Assembly: GCA_004213885.1 (NCBI GenBank)
Contig: SGYL01000002.1
Coordinates: forward strand, 1 to 61,602
Reading direction: 5' to 3'
Origin: Alphaproteobacteria bacterium
GTDB lineage: Bacteria; Pseudomonadota; Alphaproteobacteria; Puniceispirillales; Marisalimonadaceae
DNA: 61,602 bases
In this document: in pieces, positions 31,891-41,161 of the stretch
How the letters are laid out: each line of letters opens with the position of its first letter
How positions within the stretch are numbered: the stretch's first letter is position 1
Notes under the pieces: generated by a model
Databases searched by the model: none
Seen by the model: only the letters and a program-made list of their open reading frames with translations
What the model was told of the DNA's origin: nothing
Made by a program: the position numbers and the translations under genes

Positions 31891-33100
31891 ATCTTGCAAT
31901 CCAGCCTTCTTCAATAACTTTGACCCAGCTAGGGTGAGGTTCAGGAATTTTTTTGTCTAAATCTTGAAAACTTAAATCGGTAGATTTACTCAAAAGATTT
32001 TCAAAGTCTTTTTTAAGGTTTTTGTTTAATTTTTCGAAAGATAAAACTGAAGGATCACCCCATATTTCTGAGTTTTGCTTTTCTAATTGCGCTTCAGGTG
32101 AAATCATATAATTTATTACAACCTTTGAAGCATTCTTATTTGTAGCATTGTAAGGAATTGTAAGATAATGAGTGTTAGCTAATGAACCGATATTTGGTAT
32201 AAAACTTTTAACTGAAGATTTAAAATTTCCTTTTGAAATTTCATTTTTTGGATATGCAATATTGAATGTTAAACCTATGTCTAATTCATTATCAGAAAAT
32301 ATTTGGCCAAGTGACAAATAATTATTTGGGTATGTTTTGCCACTTTTCCATAAAAAAGGTGTGATTTCGTCAAACCAATTCCATAATTCATTCAATGACG
32401 ATTTATGTCTATCATTGTTAAGATTATACTTATTATAAAAGAGTTTTTTATCTTTAGATACTTCTATCAAAATTTGTTTCAAAAAACTTGTTCCTATAAA
32501 ATCTGGTGGTTGAGGAAAAGTAAATCTGCCAGGATTCTTTTTTATGAAATCTTTTAATTGAGACGCACTTTTTGGAACAATTTTTAATTTATCACTATCA
32601 TAATAAAAAATAAGTTGAGATAATCCCCAAGGCATTTCCTTTCCTTCATTAAAAATACCAAAGTCATAAAAATAGGCTGAGGATTTAGAAAAATCGATAA
32701 ATTTAGAATTAGGTAATTGCAATATCCAATTCTTATTTAACAACAAATTATTTTTTTTCATTGTTAAAAAATTCTCTCCATTTATCCAAATGATATCAAC
32801 TGAACCATTATCATTTTTTTTTGCAATTTTCTCAAATAAAACTTTTTTAACTGCATCAGATGTATCTTTAATTTTTATATGTTGTAATTTAATCCCATAT
32901 TTTTCATGAACTTTTGCTTTAACCCAATTAATATAATTATTGATATTTTTAGAACCTCCCCATGCGTGAAGTTTCACAGTTTTATTTTGGGCACGGTTAA
33001 CTATTTGATCCCAATTATTCGTATGTCCAGTTTTACTAAATGAAGGATTTATAACATTAAAAATAAATAGAATAATTAAAAATAAAGATTTCATATTCAC
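31874..33100 (-). CDS. ynjB: ABC transporter substrate-binding protein, YnjB-like
   Basis: Periplasmic binding protein with a signal peptide (residues 1-22, ending SFSKTG). The mature part follows YnjB closely: LHAWGGSKNINNYI, KDTSDAVKKVLFEK, NGSVDIIWINGENF and MPWGLSQLIFYYDSD. Related proteins bind thiamine or iron, but YnjB's ligand is not established, so I do not assign one. Length 408. The next gene on the strand is the permease, overlapping by 17 bases. It is divergent from yggT across 57 bases. Confidence 0.85.
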   Translation of the reverse strand: MNMKSLFLIILFIFNVINPSFSKTGHTNNWDQIVNRAQNKTVKLHAWGGSKNINNYINWVKAKVHEKYGIKLQHIKIKDTSDAVKKVLFEKIAKKNDNGSVDIIWINGENFLTMKKNNLLLNKNWILQLPNSKFIDFSKSSAYFYDFGIFNEGKEMPWGLSQLIFYYDSDKLKIVPKSASQLKDFIKKNPGRFTFPQPPDFIGTSFLKQILIEVSKDKKLFYNKYNLNNDRHKSSLNELWNWFDEITPFLWKSGKTYPNNYLSLGQIFSDNELDIGLTFNIAYPKNEISKGNFKSSVKSFIPNIGSLANTHYLTIPYNATNKNASKVVINYMISPEAQLEKQNSEIWGDPSVLSFEKLNKNLKKDFENLLSKSTDLSFQDLDKKIPEPHPSWVKVIEEGWIARYGTIN

Positions 33101-33157
33101 CCGTTTAAAATTTTATTTTAAAACTTATATCAATACAATAACAAAAATAATTTAACA

Positions 33158-33442
33158 ATGAATGCTTTATTTATATTATTAGATCAAATCATATCCATAT
33201 ATATATATACTCTTATAGCTTATGTGATAATAACCCTCCTAGTTCAATTCGAAATCGTAAATCGATACAATAGAATTATCGATTTAATATTAAGAGGATT
33301 AATTGCACTTCATGAACCTTTTTTAATTAAAATTAGAAAATATATTCCATTTATTGGTGGAATGGATTTCTCACCTGTAATAGTCATATTGCTTTTATCA
33401 TTTATTAGAAATTTATTAATTGATTACAGATTAAGTTTGTAG
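33158..33442 (+). CDS. yggT: YggT family membrane protein
   Basis: Small protein of 94 residues with two hydrophobic helices (about residues 2-30 and 65-90) and the YggT block LHEPFLIKIRKYIPFIGGMDFSPVIVILLL. The family is linked to osmotic or cell-division functions without a settled role. It is followed by folD after 11 bases. Confidence 0.9.
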   Translation: MNALFILLDQIISIYIYTLIAYVIITLLVQFEIVNRYNRIIDLILRGLIALHEPFLIKIRKYIPFIGGMDFSPVIVILLLSFIRNLLIDYRLSL

Positions 33443-33453
33443 GAGTAAGACAA

Positions 33454-34359
33454 TTGATAAGTGATAATATAAAAATCATTAATGGAATAAAACATTCTCA
33501 AAACTTGATTGATAGCGTCAAAGAATTAGTTTTAAAATCTGAGAAACTTAATAAACGCAGACCTTCTATAGCCGTAATTTTAATTGGAGAAAATTCAGCT
33601 AGTGAAATATATGTTAAAAATAAAATTAAAACTGCAGAAAATATTGGAATAATATCAAAGAAAATTATTTATCCCTCGTCAATATCTGAAAAAGAATTAT
33701 TAAATAAAATTAAAGAATTAAATCAACAAAAAGATATTGATGGAATTCTTGTTCAACTTCCGTTACCAATGCATATATCTGAAGATAAAGTTATTTTGTC
33801 AATTGATCCAAAAAAAGATGTAGACGGATTTCATCCAATAAATTTAGGTAACTTATTTCTAGGTATTAATTACGGAATGATCCCTTGTACACCTCTTGGG
33901 TGTATTTATATGTTAAAAAAAGAATTAGGTTCACTTAATGGATTAAATGCTACGATAGTAGGTAGATCAAATATTGTTGGGAAACCTATGCAATCTTTGC
34001 TACTAAAAGAAAACTGCACAACTACAATTACACACTCTAAAACAAGAAACTTATCTGAATTTACACTAAAAGCTGATATTTTAATTGCTGCAATCGGAAT
34101 GACTGAATTTATAGATAATAATTATGTAAAAGACAAAGCAACTGTAATTGATGTTGGGATCAATAGAAAAAAAATGAATGATAAAATTAAAATTTTAGGT
34201 GATGTAAATTTTAATGATGTTATTAATAAGGTTAATTTAATTACACCTGTACCTGGTGGGGTAGGTCCTATGACAATTGCATGTTTAATGTATAACACAG
34301 TTAAAGCAAGTTTCTTAAGAAATAATCACGAATTTAAAGAGATTATTTTTGATGAATGA
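33454..34359 (+). CDS. folD: Methylenetetrahydrofolate dehydrogenase / cyclohydrolase
   Basis: Interconverts methylene- and formyl-tetrahydrofolate for one-carbon metabolism. Signatures VQLPLPMHI, DVDGFHPIN, the cofactor block VGRSNIVGKPM and the C-terminal TPVPGGVGPMTIACLM are intact. Length 301. The start is a TTG at 33454 with a strong AGGAG eight bases ahead. It overlaps the HIG1 gene by eight bases. Glycine metabolism elsewhere in the window feeds the same folate pool. Confidence 0.95.
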   Translation: MISDNIKIINGIKHSQNLIDSVKELVLKSEKLNKRRPSIAVILIGENSASEIYVKNKIKTAENIGIISKKIIYPSSISEKELLNKIKELNQQKDIDGILVQLPLPMHISEDKVILSIDPKKDVDGFHPINLGNLFLGINYGMIPCTPLGCIYMLKKELGSLNGLNATIVGRSNIVGKPMQSLLLKENCTTTITHSKTRNLSEFTLKADILIAAIGMTEFIDNNYVKDKATVIDVGINRKKMNDKIKILGDVNFNDVINKVNLITPVPGGVGPMTIACLMYNTVKASFLRNNHEFKEIIFDE

Positions 34360-34561
34360 TTTACTTGCAAATTCAGTATTAGTAATTTGTCTTCTAATAG
34401 TTTTTGGAATTTTAATGTGGGGCGTTATTACAATGGGTAGAGGTGGTGAATATAACAAATCTAAAAGTAATTTAATAATGAGATATAGAATTATTTTCCA
34501 AGCAATTGCAATAATCGTTTTTGTATTTATTTTATATTTAAAGAGATATTATAATGGTTAA
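34352..34561 (+). CDS. HIG1-domain twin-transmembrane protein
   Basis: Small membrane protein of 69 residues with helices at about 6-27 and 46-64 separated by a charged loop (GRGGEYNKSKSNLIMRYR). The spacing and MRYRIIFQAIAI pattern match HIG1-type proteins, related to respiratory supercomplex factors. The ATG at 34352 is preferred to a TTG one codon earlier. It overlaps folD and the adenosyltransferase gene on either side, and sits in the common alphaproteobacterial order HIG1, adenosyltransferase, etfB, etfA. A respiratory role is inferred. Confidence 0.8.
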   Translation: MNDLLANSVLVICLLIVFGILMWGVITMGRGGEYNKSKSNLIMRYRIIFQAIAIIVFVFILYLKRYYNG

Positions 34562-35132
34562 ACTCAATAAAATTTATACTAAGACAGGAGATGACGGAAC
34601 AACTGGTCTGTCAGATGGTAGTCGTGTAAAAAAATATGATTTAAGACCCTCAGCATATGGCGATGTTGATGAATTAAATTCATTTATTGGCCTTTCAATT
34701 AGCTGTATCAATAATGATAAAAAATATAATTTTTTAGTTCAGATTTTAAAAAAAATACAAAATGACCTTTTTGATTTAGGCGCCGACTTATCTACACCAT
34801 TTGAAGAAAACCCAAAATTTGAACCATTAAGAATTAAAAATTCTCAGGTTTTAAATTTAGAGGATATGATTGATAAATTTAATAATAAATTAGAACCATT
34901 AAATTCATTTGTTTTACCTGGTGGATCTGAAATGTCGTGCTGGCTTCATATTGCAAGAACAGTAGCAAGAAGAGCGGAAAGATCCATGTCAAAACTTGCT
35001 GAAAAAAATAAGATTAACAAACAATCATTAATGTATATCAATAGACTATCAGACTTTTTATTTGTAGTTTCAAGAATAACAAATGATAATGGAAAAGCGG
35101 ATATATTATGGGTTCCTGGAGGAAATCAATGA
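34554..35132 (+). CDS. PduO-type corrinoid adenosyltransferase
   Basis: Transfers adenosyl from ATP to cob(I)alamin, making the coenzyme form of B12. The N-terminal ATP loop TKTGDDGTTGLSDG (residues 7-20) and the RTVARRAERSM block near residue 132 are diagnostic. Length 192. It overlaps the HIG1 gene by eight bases and precedes etfB by 19. Presence of this gene suggests use of adenosylcobalamin, perhaps salvaged from outside. Confidence 0.92.
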   Translation: MVKLNKIYTKTGDDGTTGLSDGSRVKKYDLRPSAYGDVDELNSFIGLSISCINNDKKYNFLVQILKKIQNDLFDLGADLSTPFEENPKFEPLRIKNSQVLNLEDMIDKFNNKLEPLNSFVLPGGSEMSCWLHIARTVARRAERSMSKLAEKNKINKQSLMYINRLSDFLFVVSRITNDNGKADILWVPGGNQ

Positions 35133-35151
35133 GTAAAATGGGAGATGATTT

Positions 35152-35901
35152 ATGAAAATACTTGTTCCAGTAAAAAGAGTTGTAGACTACAACGTTAAAG
35201 TTCGAGTTAAAAAAGATGAGACGGACGTCGAATTAGATAATGTAAAAATGTCTATGAACCCTTTTGATGAAATAGCTGTAGAAGAAGCTCTTCGATTAAA
35301 AGAAAAAGGTGTTGCCAGTGAAATAATTGCAGTATCCATAGGCTTACCAGAAGTACAAGAAACAATTAGAAACGCTTTAGCCATGGGAGCTGATTCTGGT
35401 ATTTTTGTAAATTGCACATCTAAACTTGAACCATTATCAGTCGCTAAAATTCTGACATCTATAGGTAATAAAATTAAACCTGATCTTGTTATTATGGGCA
35501 AACAAGCAATTGATGATGACATGAATGCCACTGGACAAATGCTTTCAGCAATGCTGAACTGGGGTCAAGCAACCTTTGCAAGTAAATTAGAAATACAAGA
35601 TAAAAAAATAAAAGTTGGTAGAGAAATAGATGGGGGTATAGAAAATATTGAAGTTAATTTGCCAGCTATTGTAACAACTGACTTGAGGTTGAATGAACCA
35701 AGATATGCAAGTTTGCCTAACATTATGAAGGCAAAAAGAAAACCAATTGATGAAATAAAAGTTGAAGATTTAAAAATCGACATTGAACCGAAGTTAGAAA
35801 TCTTAAAAGTTGAGGAACCTAAATCCAGAGAAGCTGGAATTATGGTAAAATCTGTTGATGAGATGATTGAAAAATTAAAAAATGAAGCTAAAGTAATTTA
35901 G
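35152..35901 (+). CDS. etfB: Electron transfer flavoprotein subunit beta
   Basis: AMP-binding small subunit of ETF, which passes electrons from acyl-CoA and related dehydrogenases to the quinone pool. It has the [12 protein letters not shown] opening, [19 protein letters not shown], and the LTVALGM-like stretch [19 protein letters not shown] recognised by ETF partners. Length 249 is standard. A GGGAG ribosome-binding site precedes the ATG. It is followed 13 bases later by etfA, indicating cotranslation. Confidence 0.97.
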   Translation: MKILVPVKRVVDYNVKVRVKKDETDVELDNVKMSMNPFDEIAVEEALRLKEKGVASEIIAVSIGLPEVQETIRNALAMGADSGIFVNCTSKLEPLSVAKILTSIGNKIKPDLVIMGKQAIDDDMNATGQMLSAMLNWGQATFASKLEIQDKKIKVGREIDGGIENIEVNLPAIVTTDLRLNEPRYASLPNIMKAKRKPIDEIKVEDLKIDIEPKLEILKVEEPKSREAGIMVKSVDEMIEKLKNEAKVI

Positions 35902-35914
35902 GATAGAGGTAAAT

Positions 35915-36847
35915 ATGAAAACATTAGTAGTAGTAGATCATAATAATAATAAATTAGAAAAATCAACATTAAATACTATAAAAGCTGCTCTTAAACTTGA
36001 AAATGTAGATTTATTAGTTTTAAGCGATAGTTGTAAAGATATTTGTAATGAATTAATTCATATTAAAAATATTAATAATATTTTTACTAATGAAAATGAT
36101 GCATTTAAAAATCAATTAGCTGAAGATTCAGCAAATTTTATTGCTGAAAATTTTAAAGACTACACAAATATTTTATTTTCTAATACTTCTAATGGTAAAA
36201 ATATAGCTCCAAGACTAGCAGGTTTACTTGATACTATGATAATTCCAGATGTGATTGAAATTGTTGATAAGCAAACATTTAAAAGGCCAATTTATGCTGG
36301 AAACGCTATTGCAACTTGTAAGAGTAAAAATAAAATAAACATCATAACTATTCGATCCACAGCATTTGAAGAAGCAGAAATTGGCAATGAAAACGTTGGT
36401 AAGATTCAAGAAATAGGGAGTTTAACAACTAATAACCAAACAAAATATTTAAATTCTGAGCTAACTAAAAGTGAAAGACCTGAATTAACTTCAGCTGATA
36501 TAGTTGTATCAGGTGGAAGAGGGTTAGGATCTGCAGAAAACTTCCAGATATTAGAAAAATTGGCTGATAAACTTGGCGCTGCGATGGGAGCAAGTAGGGC
36601 TGCAGTCGATGCTGGATATGTGCCAAATGACTGGCAGGTTGGTCAAACTGGAAAAATTGTTGCTCCAAACCTTTACATAGCCGTAGGTATCTCAGGTGCA
36701 ATACAGCACTTAGCAGGAATGAAGGATAGTAAAGTTATAATAGGAATTAATAAAGACGAAGAAGCACCTATTTTTTCAATCTCTGATTATGGCTTAGCTG
36801 AAGATTTATTTAAAGCAGTCCCAGAGATGGAAAGTAAACTTAATTAA
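35915..36847 (+). CDS. etfA: Electron transfer flavoprotein subunit alpha
   Basis: FAD-binding large subunit of ETF. The C-terminal FAD domain is intact: VSGGRGLGSAENF, GASRAAVDAGYVPNDWQVGQTGK, APNLYIAVGISGAIQHLAGM and GINKDEEAPIF. Length 310. GAGG lies ahead of the ATG. Its end overlaps the convergent tlpA-like gene by eight bases. Confidence 0.97.
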   Translation: MKTLVVVDHNNNKLEKSTLNTIKAALKLENVDLLVLSDSCKDICNELIHIKNINNIFTNENDAFKNQLAEDSANFIAENFKDYTNILFSNTSNGKNIAPRLAGLLDTMIIPDVIEIVDKQTFKRPIYAGNAIATCKSKNKINIITIRSTAFEEAEIGNENVGKIQEIGSLTTNNQTKYLNSELTKSERPELTSADIVVSGGRGLGSAENFQILEKLADKLGAAMGASRAAVDAGYVPNDWQVGQTGKIVAPNLYIAVGISGAIQHLAGMKDSKVIIGINKDEEAPIFSISDYGLAEDLFKAVPEMESKLN

Positions 36848-37343
36848 AAAAGTTATTAATTTGTTCTAATGAATTTTTATTATAACTAAAAATGCCTTCT
36901 TTTTTTGCTATTATCTTTTGTTGTTTAATTAATAGAGTAGTGGGTATACCTCTTAGTTTTAAATTTTTAAAAAAGGTCATGTTTTGATCATAATAAGAAG
37001 TTAATTCATTTACTTTATTTTTTTTTAGAAAATTCAATTGATCCTTAATTGATTTTTTGTCTATAGAAATAATTACAACTTTTAAATCTTTATTATCCAT
37101 TTTCATTTTTTTTAAGTCTGGCAATTCTTTTTTACAAGGGATACACCAGGTAGCCCAAAAATTTAATACGTATTTTGAGTTTAAATCAAAAATATCAAAC
37201 AATTTTTTTTCAATATTTTTTTCGTCATTTAAAATTACGTTGTTTTCTAATTTTATATCTATTTTTTGAAATAAAGAATTTGATTGAGATGGAAATGGGA
37301 TGATAATTGATAAAATTAATAAATATTTTAGACTATTAAACAA
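36840..37343 (-). CDS. tlpA: TlpA-like thiol-disulfide oxidoreductase
   Basis: Secreted or membrane-anchored thioredoxin-like protein, probably for cytochrome c or oxidase assembly. Residues 1-22 form a signal or anchor helix. The active-site CxxC is C67/C70 in NFWATWCIPCKKELP, and a cis-proline region RGIPTTLLI lies near residue 135. The start is a TTG at 37343 with no nearby ATG. It is divergent from argH, the tlpA-argH pair usual in Alphaproteobacteria. Electron donor unknown. Confidence 0.87.
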   Translation of the reverse strand: MFNSLKYLLILSIIIPFPSQSNSLFQKIDIKLENNVILNDEKNIEKKLFDIFDLNSKYVLNFWATWCIPCKKELPDLKKMKMDNKDLKVVIISIDKKSIKDQLNFLKKNKVNELTSYYDQNMTFFKNLKLRGIPTTLLIKQQKIIAKKEGIFSYNKNSLEQINNFFN

Positions 37344-37403
37344 TATTGTTTCTCTTTTTTATTTTATATATAAGATAATTAAAAAAATTATAAAGTTAAG
37401 ATA

Positions 37404-38804
37404 ATGGCAAAAAGAAAAAAAAGTTTAAAAAGCACAATTTGGGGTGGAAGATTTGAAGGAGAATCAAGTGATAATTTGATTAAGTTCAATTCTTCAATCA
37501 GTTTTGACAAAAATTTATATGTTCAAGACATTGAAGGATCTATAGCTCATGCTGAAATGTTATCAAAACAAAAAATTATTTTAAAAAAAGATTTTTTAGA
37601 AATTAAAAGTGGCCTTTTAAAGATTAAAAAAGAAATTGAAACAAATAAATTTAAATTCAAAATTGAACTAGAAGACATCCACATGAATATTGAGAGTAGG
37701 TTAGTTGAATTAATTGGTGAGTCTGGAAAAAAATTACATACTGCACGTTCAAGAAATGATCAAGTTGTTACCGACTTTAAGATGTGGATAAGAAGTGATT
37801 TGGATTCGATATTAGAGCTTTTAAAACAACTTCAAGAAAAATTAATTTTTCAAGCTGAAGATAATTATGAAACCTTAATGCCTGGTTATACTCACTTGCA
37901 AGTTGCTCAACCTGTCACTTTTGGACATCATCTTTTGGCATATGTTGAAATGTTTGGAAGAGACAGAACAAGGATTGAAGATTGTAAAAACAGAATGAAT
38001 GAGTGCCCTCTTGGTTCAGCTGCACTTGCTGGAACAAGTTACCCTATTGATAGAAACTTCGTAGCAAAAAAATTAAACTTTTCTTCACCTACAAGAAACT
38101 CTATAGATTCCGTTTCAAGTCGTGATTTTGCTATTGAATATTTATCCGTACTTAGTTTGATTGGCATGAATTTATCTAGAATAGCTGAAGAGCTTATTTT
38201 ATGGTCATCAAATGGTTTTAATTTCATAGTTATTAATGAAGAATACACAACTGGATCAAGTATCATGCCCCAAAAAAGAAATCCTGATGCAGCTGAACTT
38301 ATTAGAGGGAAATCTAACAGACTTGTAGGAAACTTAATTAATTTAACAACTTTATTAAAAGGGTTACCTCTTGCTTATAGTAAAGACTTACAAGAGGATA
38401 AAGAACCAATTTTTGATTCTTCAGAAAATATCAAAAATTGTCTATTAAACATGATTGGTATAATTAAGTCTTTAAAAATTAATAAAAATAAAATGCTTAA
38501 AGCCTTACAGAGAGGTTTCCCAACTGCAACAGACCTAGCTGATTATTTAGTAACATATTTAAATATTCCATTCAGAGATGCTCATAAAATTACCGGTAAA
38601 ATAATTCTTCTAGCAGAAAAGAAGAATTGCTCTCTTGATGAATTGTCATTAGAAGATTTAAGATTAATTGAACCTAAAATTGAAAGTAATATTATGAAAT
38701 CAATAAGTATTAGTTCTTCTATATTAAAAAAAACATCATTTGGTGGAACCTCTCCAAGATTAGTTTTAAAAGCAATATCGGAGGCCAAAAGGAGATATCT
38801 ATAA
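37404..38804 (+). CDS. argH: Argininosuccinate lyase
   Basis: Splits argininosuccinate into arginine and fumarate. The superfamily signature GSSIMPQKRNPD (near residue 283) and the LHTARSRNDQV and YTHLQVAQPVTFGH blocks are intact. Length 466. A small lipoprotein gene starts five bases after its stop. argJ at 7.7 kb supplies the earlier pathway. Confidence 0.97.
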   Translation: MAKRKKSLKSTIWGGRFEGESSDNLIKFNSSISFDKNLYVQDIEGSIAHAEMLSKQKIILKKDFLEIKSGLLKIKKEIETNKFKFKIELEDIHMNIESRLVELIGESGKKLHTARSRNDQVVTDFKMWIRSDLDSILELLKQLQEKLIFQAEDNYETLMPGYTHLQVAQPVTFGHHLLAYVEMFGRDRTRIEDCKNRMNECPLGSAALAGTSYPIDRNFVAKKLNFSSPTRNSIDSVSSRDFAIEYLSVLSLIGMNLSRIAEELILWSSNGFNFIVINEEYTTGSSIMPQKRNPDAAELIRGKSNRLVGNLINLTTLLKGLPLAYSKDLQEDKEPIFDSSENIKNCLLNMIGIIKSLKINKNKMLKALQRGFPTATDLADYLVTYLNIPFRDAHKITGKIILLAEKKNCSLDELSLEDLRLIEPKIESNIMKSISISSSILKKTSFGGTSPRLVLKAISEAKRRYL

Positions 38805-38808
38805 AGTT

Positions 38809-38937
38809 ATGCCAAAATTAAAGCAATTAAATACTCTATTTTTTTTATTATTAGTTTTAAGTTTTTTTTCTTATGGATGTGGGAAAAAAGCTGACCCTAT
38901 TTCACAATCAAAAAAAATCATTTCTACAAAAAAATAA
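38809..38937 (+). CDS. Small lipoprotein, LptM/YifL-like
   Basis: A 42-residue gene that starts five bases after argH and ends one base before the lysA start. Residues 1-22 are a hydrophobic signal ending SYGC. The mature N-terminus CGKKADPIS resembles the CGxKGPL opening of the LptM group, a lipopolysaccharide-translocon maturation factor. A short lipoprotein between argH and lysA is a regular alphaproteobacterial feature. The lipobox is imperfect, with Ser and Tyr at the -3 and -2 positions. Family assignment is by pattern only. Confidence 0.7.
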   Translation: MPKLKQLNTLFFLLLVLSFFSYGCGKKADPISQSKKIISTKK

Positions 38938-38938
38938 T

Positions 38939-40198
38939 ATGCAAAAAATTGGATACTATCGAAAATCAGGAGAATTATTTCTTCAAAATTTAAGTTTGAA
39001 AAAATTGGTAGATCACTATGGAACTCCAACCTTTGTTTATGACTCAAATTTAATTAAAAACTCCTTCTATATGCTTAAAAAAATTATGGACCCTCTTAAT
39101 GGCAAAATTCATTTTGCTGTTAAATCAAATGATAATCTTGGAGTAATTAAATATATAAACAGTTTAGGTGCTGGTGCTGACGTTGTATCGATTGGTGAAT
39201 TAAAAAGATGCTTAAAAGTTTCAGTTAAACCAAAAGACATTATATTTTCAGGTGTTGGAAAACAAAAAGATGAGATAGAGTTTGCTATTAATAAAAATAT
39301 TAAACAATTAAATGCAGAATCAATCGAAGAATTAAAAGATATAATTGAAATTTCAAAAAACATAAAAAAGACAGTAAATGTAGCATTAAGAGTAAACCTC
39401 GATATAAACGCAAAAACCCATAAAAAAATATCTACTGGTGATGAAAATTCAAAATTTGGAATTATCTATAATGATATCGTCAATGCTTATAAATTGATAA
39501 ATGAAGCTTCTTTTATTAAACCATATGGGCTGGCTATACATGTAGGATCACAGTTATTTGATTATGATGTTTTTTTTCAAACATTTTCAAAAATTAAAAA
39601 TTTAGCATTGGAATTAAGAAATCTTGGCTACGAAGTTAATCATTTAGACCTAGGAGGTGGATTTGGAGTTGATTATACAATGAAAAATTTACTTAATTAT
39701 AAATCTCTTAGTAAAGCTTTAAATGAAGTTTTCAAAAATAAAGAGTTTCAACTAAGCGTTGAACCAGGAAGATCTTTAATTGCTGAATCAGGGATTTTAC
39801 TAACTAAAGTAATTAGAACAAAATCAACTAATTATAAAAATTTTTTGATTGTTGATGCTGCAATGAATAATTTAATTAGACCTACTCTTTACAATGCAAC
39901 CCATTCAATACAACCTCTTAAAATTAAAAGTGATCGGTCTTCAAAAAAATATGATGTCGTTGGACCAATTTGTGAAACAGGTGATTTTTTAGGTATTGAT
40001 TTTAATTTACAAGAAACAAAAAAAAATGAAGTTCTAGCAATTATGACCTGTGGTGCATACGGAAGTGTTATGAGATCAAATTATAACAGTAGACCAAGTG
40101 CTGCTGAGGTTTTTATATTTAATAACAAAGAAATTTTGCTTAGAAAAAGAGAAAATATAGATGAACTACTTAATCTTGACATAATACCAAATTTCTAA
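38939..40198 (+). CDS. lysA: Diaminopimelate decarboxylase
   Basis: PLP enzyme for the last step of lysine synthesis. Counted from the ATG at 38939, the PLP lysine is K62 in HFAVKSND. The HVGSQ block, GGGFGVDYT near residue 240, SVEPGRSLIAESG and the C-terminal CGAYGSVMRSNYNSRP with its substrate cysteine are all present. Length 419 is normal. The frame stays open upstream inside the lipoprotein gene, but that stretch is not homologous. Its stop CTAA overlaps the convergent zinc-ribbon gene by four bases. Confidence 0.95.
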   Translation: MQKIGYYRKSGELFLQNLSLKKLVDHYGTPTFVYDSNLIKNSFYMLKKIMDPLNGKIHFAVKSNDNLGVIKYINSLGAGADVVSIGELKRCLKVSVKPKDIIFSGVGKQKDEIEFAINKNIKQLNAESIEELKDIIEISKNIKKTVNVALRVNLDINAKTHKKISTGDENSKFGIIYNDIVNAYKLINEASFIKPYGLAIHVGSQLFDYDVFFQTFSKIKNLALELRNLGYEVNHLDLGGGFGVDYTMKNLLNYKSLSKALNEVFKNKEFQLSVEPGRSLIAESGILLTKVIRTKSTNYKNFLIVDAAMNNLIRPTLYNATHSIQPLKIKSDRSSKKYDVVGPICETGDFLGIDFNLQETKKNEVLAIMTCGAYGSVMRSNYNSRPSAAEVFIFNNKEILLRKRENIDELLNLDIIPNF

Positions 40199-41091
40199 CT
40201 TGAACTTTCAATTTCTTTCATAATAGTAGCACGAATTGTAGCATTATTATATTTTTGGTTTGTAAGAATCAAATGATTTATTTTGATAAAGTTATTTGAT
40301 GAAATAAATGGTTGTGTTGATTTAATTATTGTTTCTGCAAGAATTTTACCATCTTCGGTTGTCATAATTACTTTTAACGTAGGTGTTAATATAGAGTATT
40401 TAGAATTATTTTTTATATTACCAAAAAACTTTACTGACTTACCTTCATAAACTGCACCAAAATTTTCTATCTCTAAATTTTTAAAGTCAGCATAAAATGG
40501 TATTTTAACATGTTTGAATAAATCAAATACTTTATGAAAATTTTTTTCTACAAATTTAGGGAAATAAGAATGACCTAAACTTATAACATTATTTCTAAAA
40601 TAAATGCTACTACTTATAAATGTAATAGAAATAAAAATAATCAAAGGAATTGCAAAACTCTTTTGTTTTGAATTAACATTTTTTAGAGTTTCAATATTAG
40701 ATGTTTTTTTATTAATTCGTTTTTTATTCTTAATTATTTTTGTTTCTCTGTTTTTTACACTGGCTTCAGCAATTTCTTCTGCAATTTGAGCAACTGTTTT
40801 TTTCTTAGTATTATAGTTTTGATTTTTAAGCTTAGTTATTTTTTCTTTTGGATGAGACTTTATTTCGTTACTAAGTATGTCAGTTTTCTTCTCAATTTCT
40901 GACCTGATGGCGTCAAGATCTTTACGTAATTTTTCTTCAGACATGTTTTCTGAAGATTTTTCAGAATTTTTGTTATTTACAAATGGCCATTCATTATCAC
41001 ACAAACTACACTTAAAAAATTTTAACTTTGATGTTATTAGACTTTCATCAACTTCAAATGAAGTATTACATTTTAAACATTTTTCTAACAT
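40195..41091 (-). CDS. Zinc-ribbon (MJ0042) / DUF3426 membrane protein
   Basis: The N-terminus carries a zinc ribbon with CLKC (C5, C8) and CSLC (C28, C31), as in MJ0042-type proteins. A charged, helical linker follows, then one transmembrane helix at about residues 145-162, and a DUF3426-like C-terminal region (about 195-290) with FGNIKNNSKYSILTPTLKV. This layout, 298 residues long, is well known in Alphaproteobacteria upstream of ftsE-ftsX. Here the neighbour is a DUF218 gene instead. Function not known. Confidence 0.82.
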   Translation of the reverse strand: MLEKCLKCNTSFEVDESLITSKLKFFKCSLCDNEWPFVNNKNSEKSSENMSEEKLRKDLDAIRSEIEKKTDILSNEIKSHPKEKITKLKNQNYNTKKKTVAQIAEEIAEASVKNRETKIIKNKKRINKKTSNIETLKNVNSKQKSFAIPLIIFISITFISSSIYFRNNVISLGHSYFPKFVEKNFHKVFDLFKHVKIPFYADFKNLEIENFGAVYEGKSVKFFGNIKNNSKYSILTPTLKVIMTTEDGKILAETIIKSTQPFISSNNFIKINHLILTNQKYNNATIRATIMKEIESSS

Positions 41092-41161
41092 ATTATTTAA
41101 CCTAAATAATTTATTATTGTATAATAAAAAGTATGTCTTTCCAAATAATTAACCAATTCAA

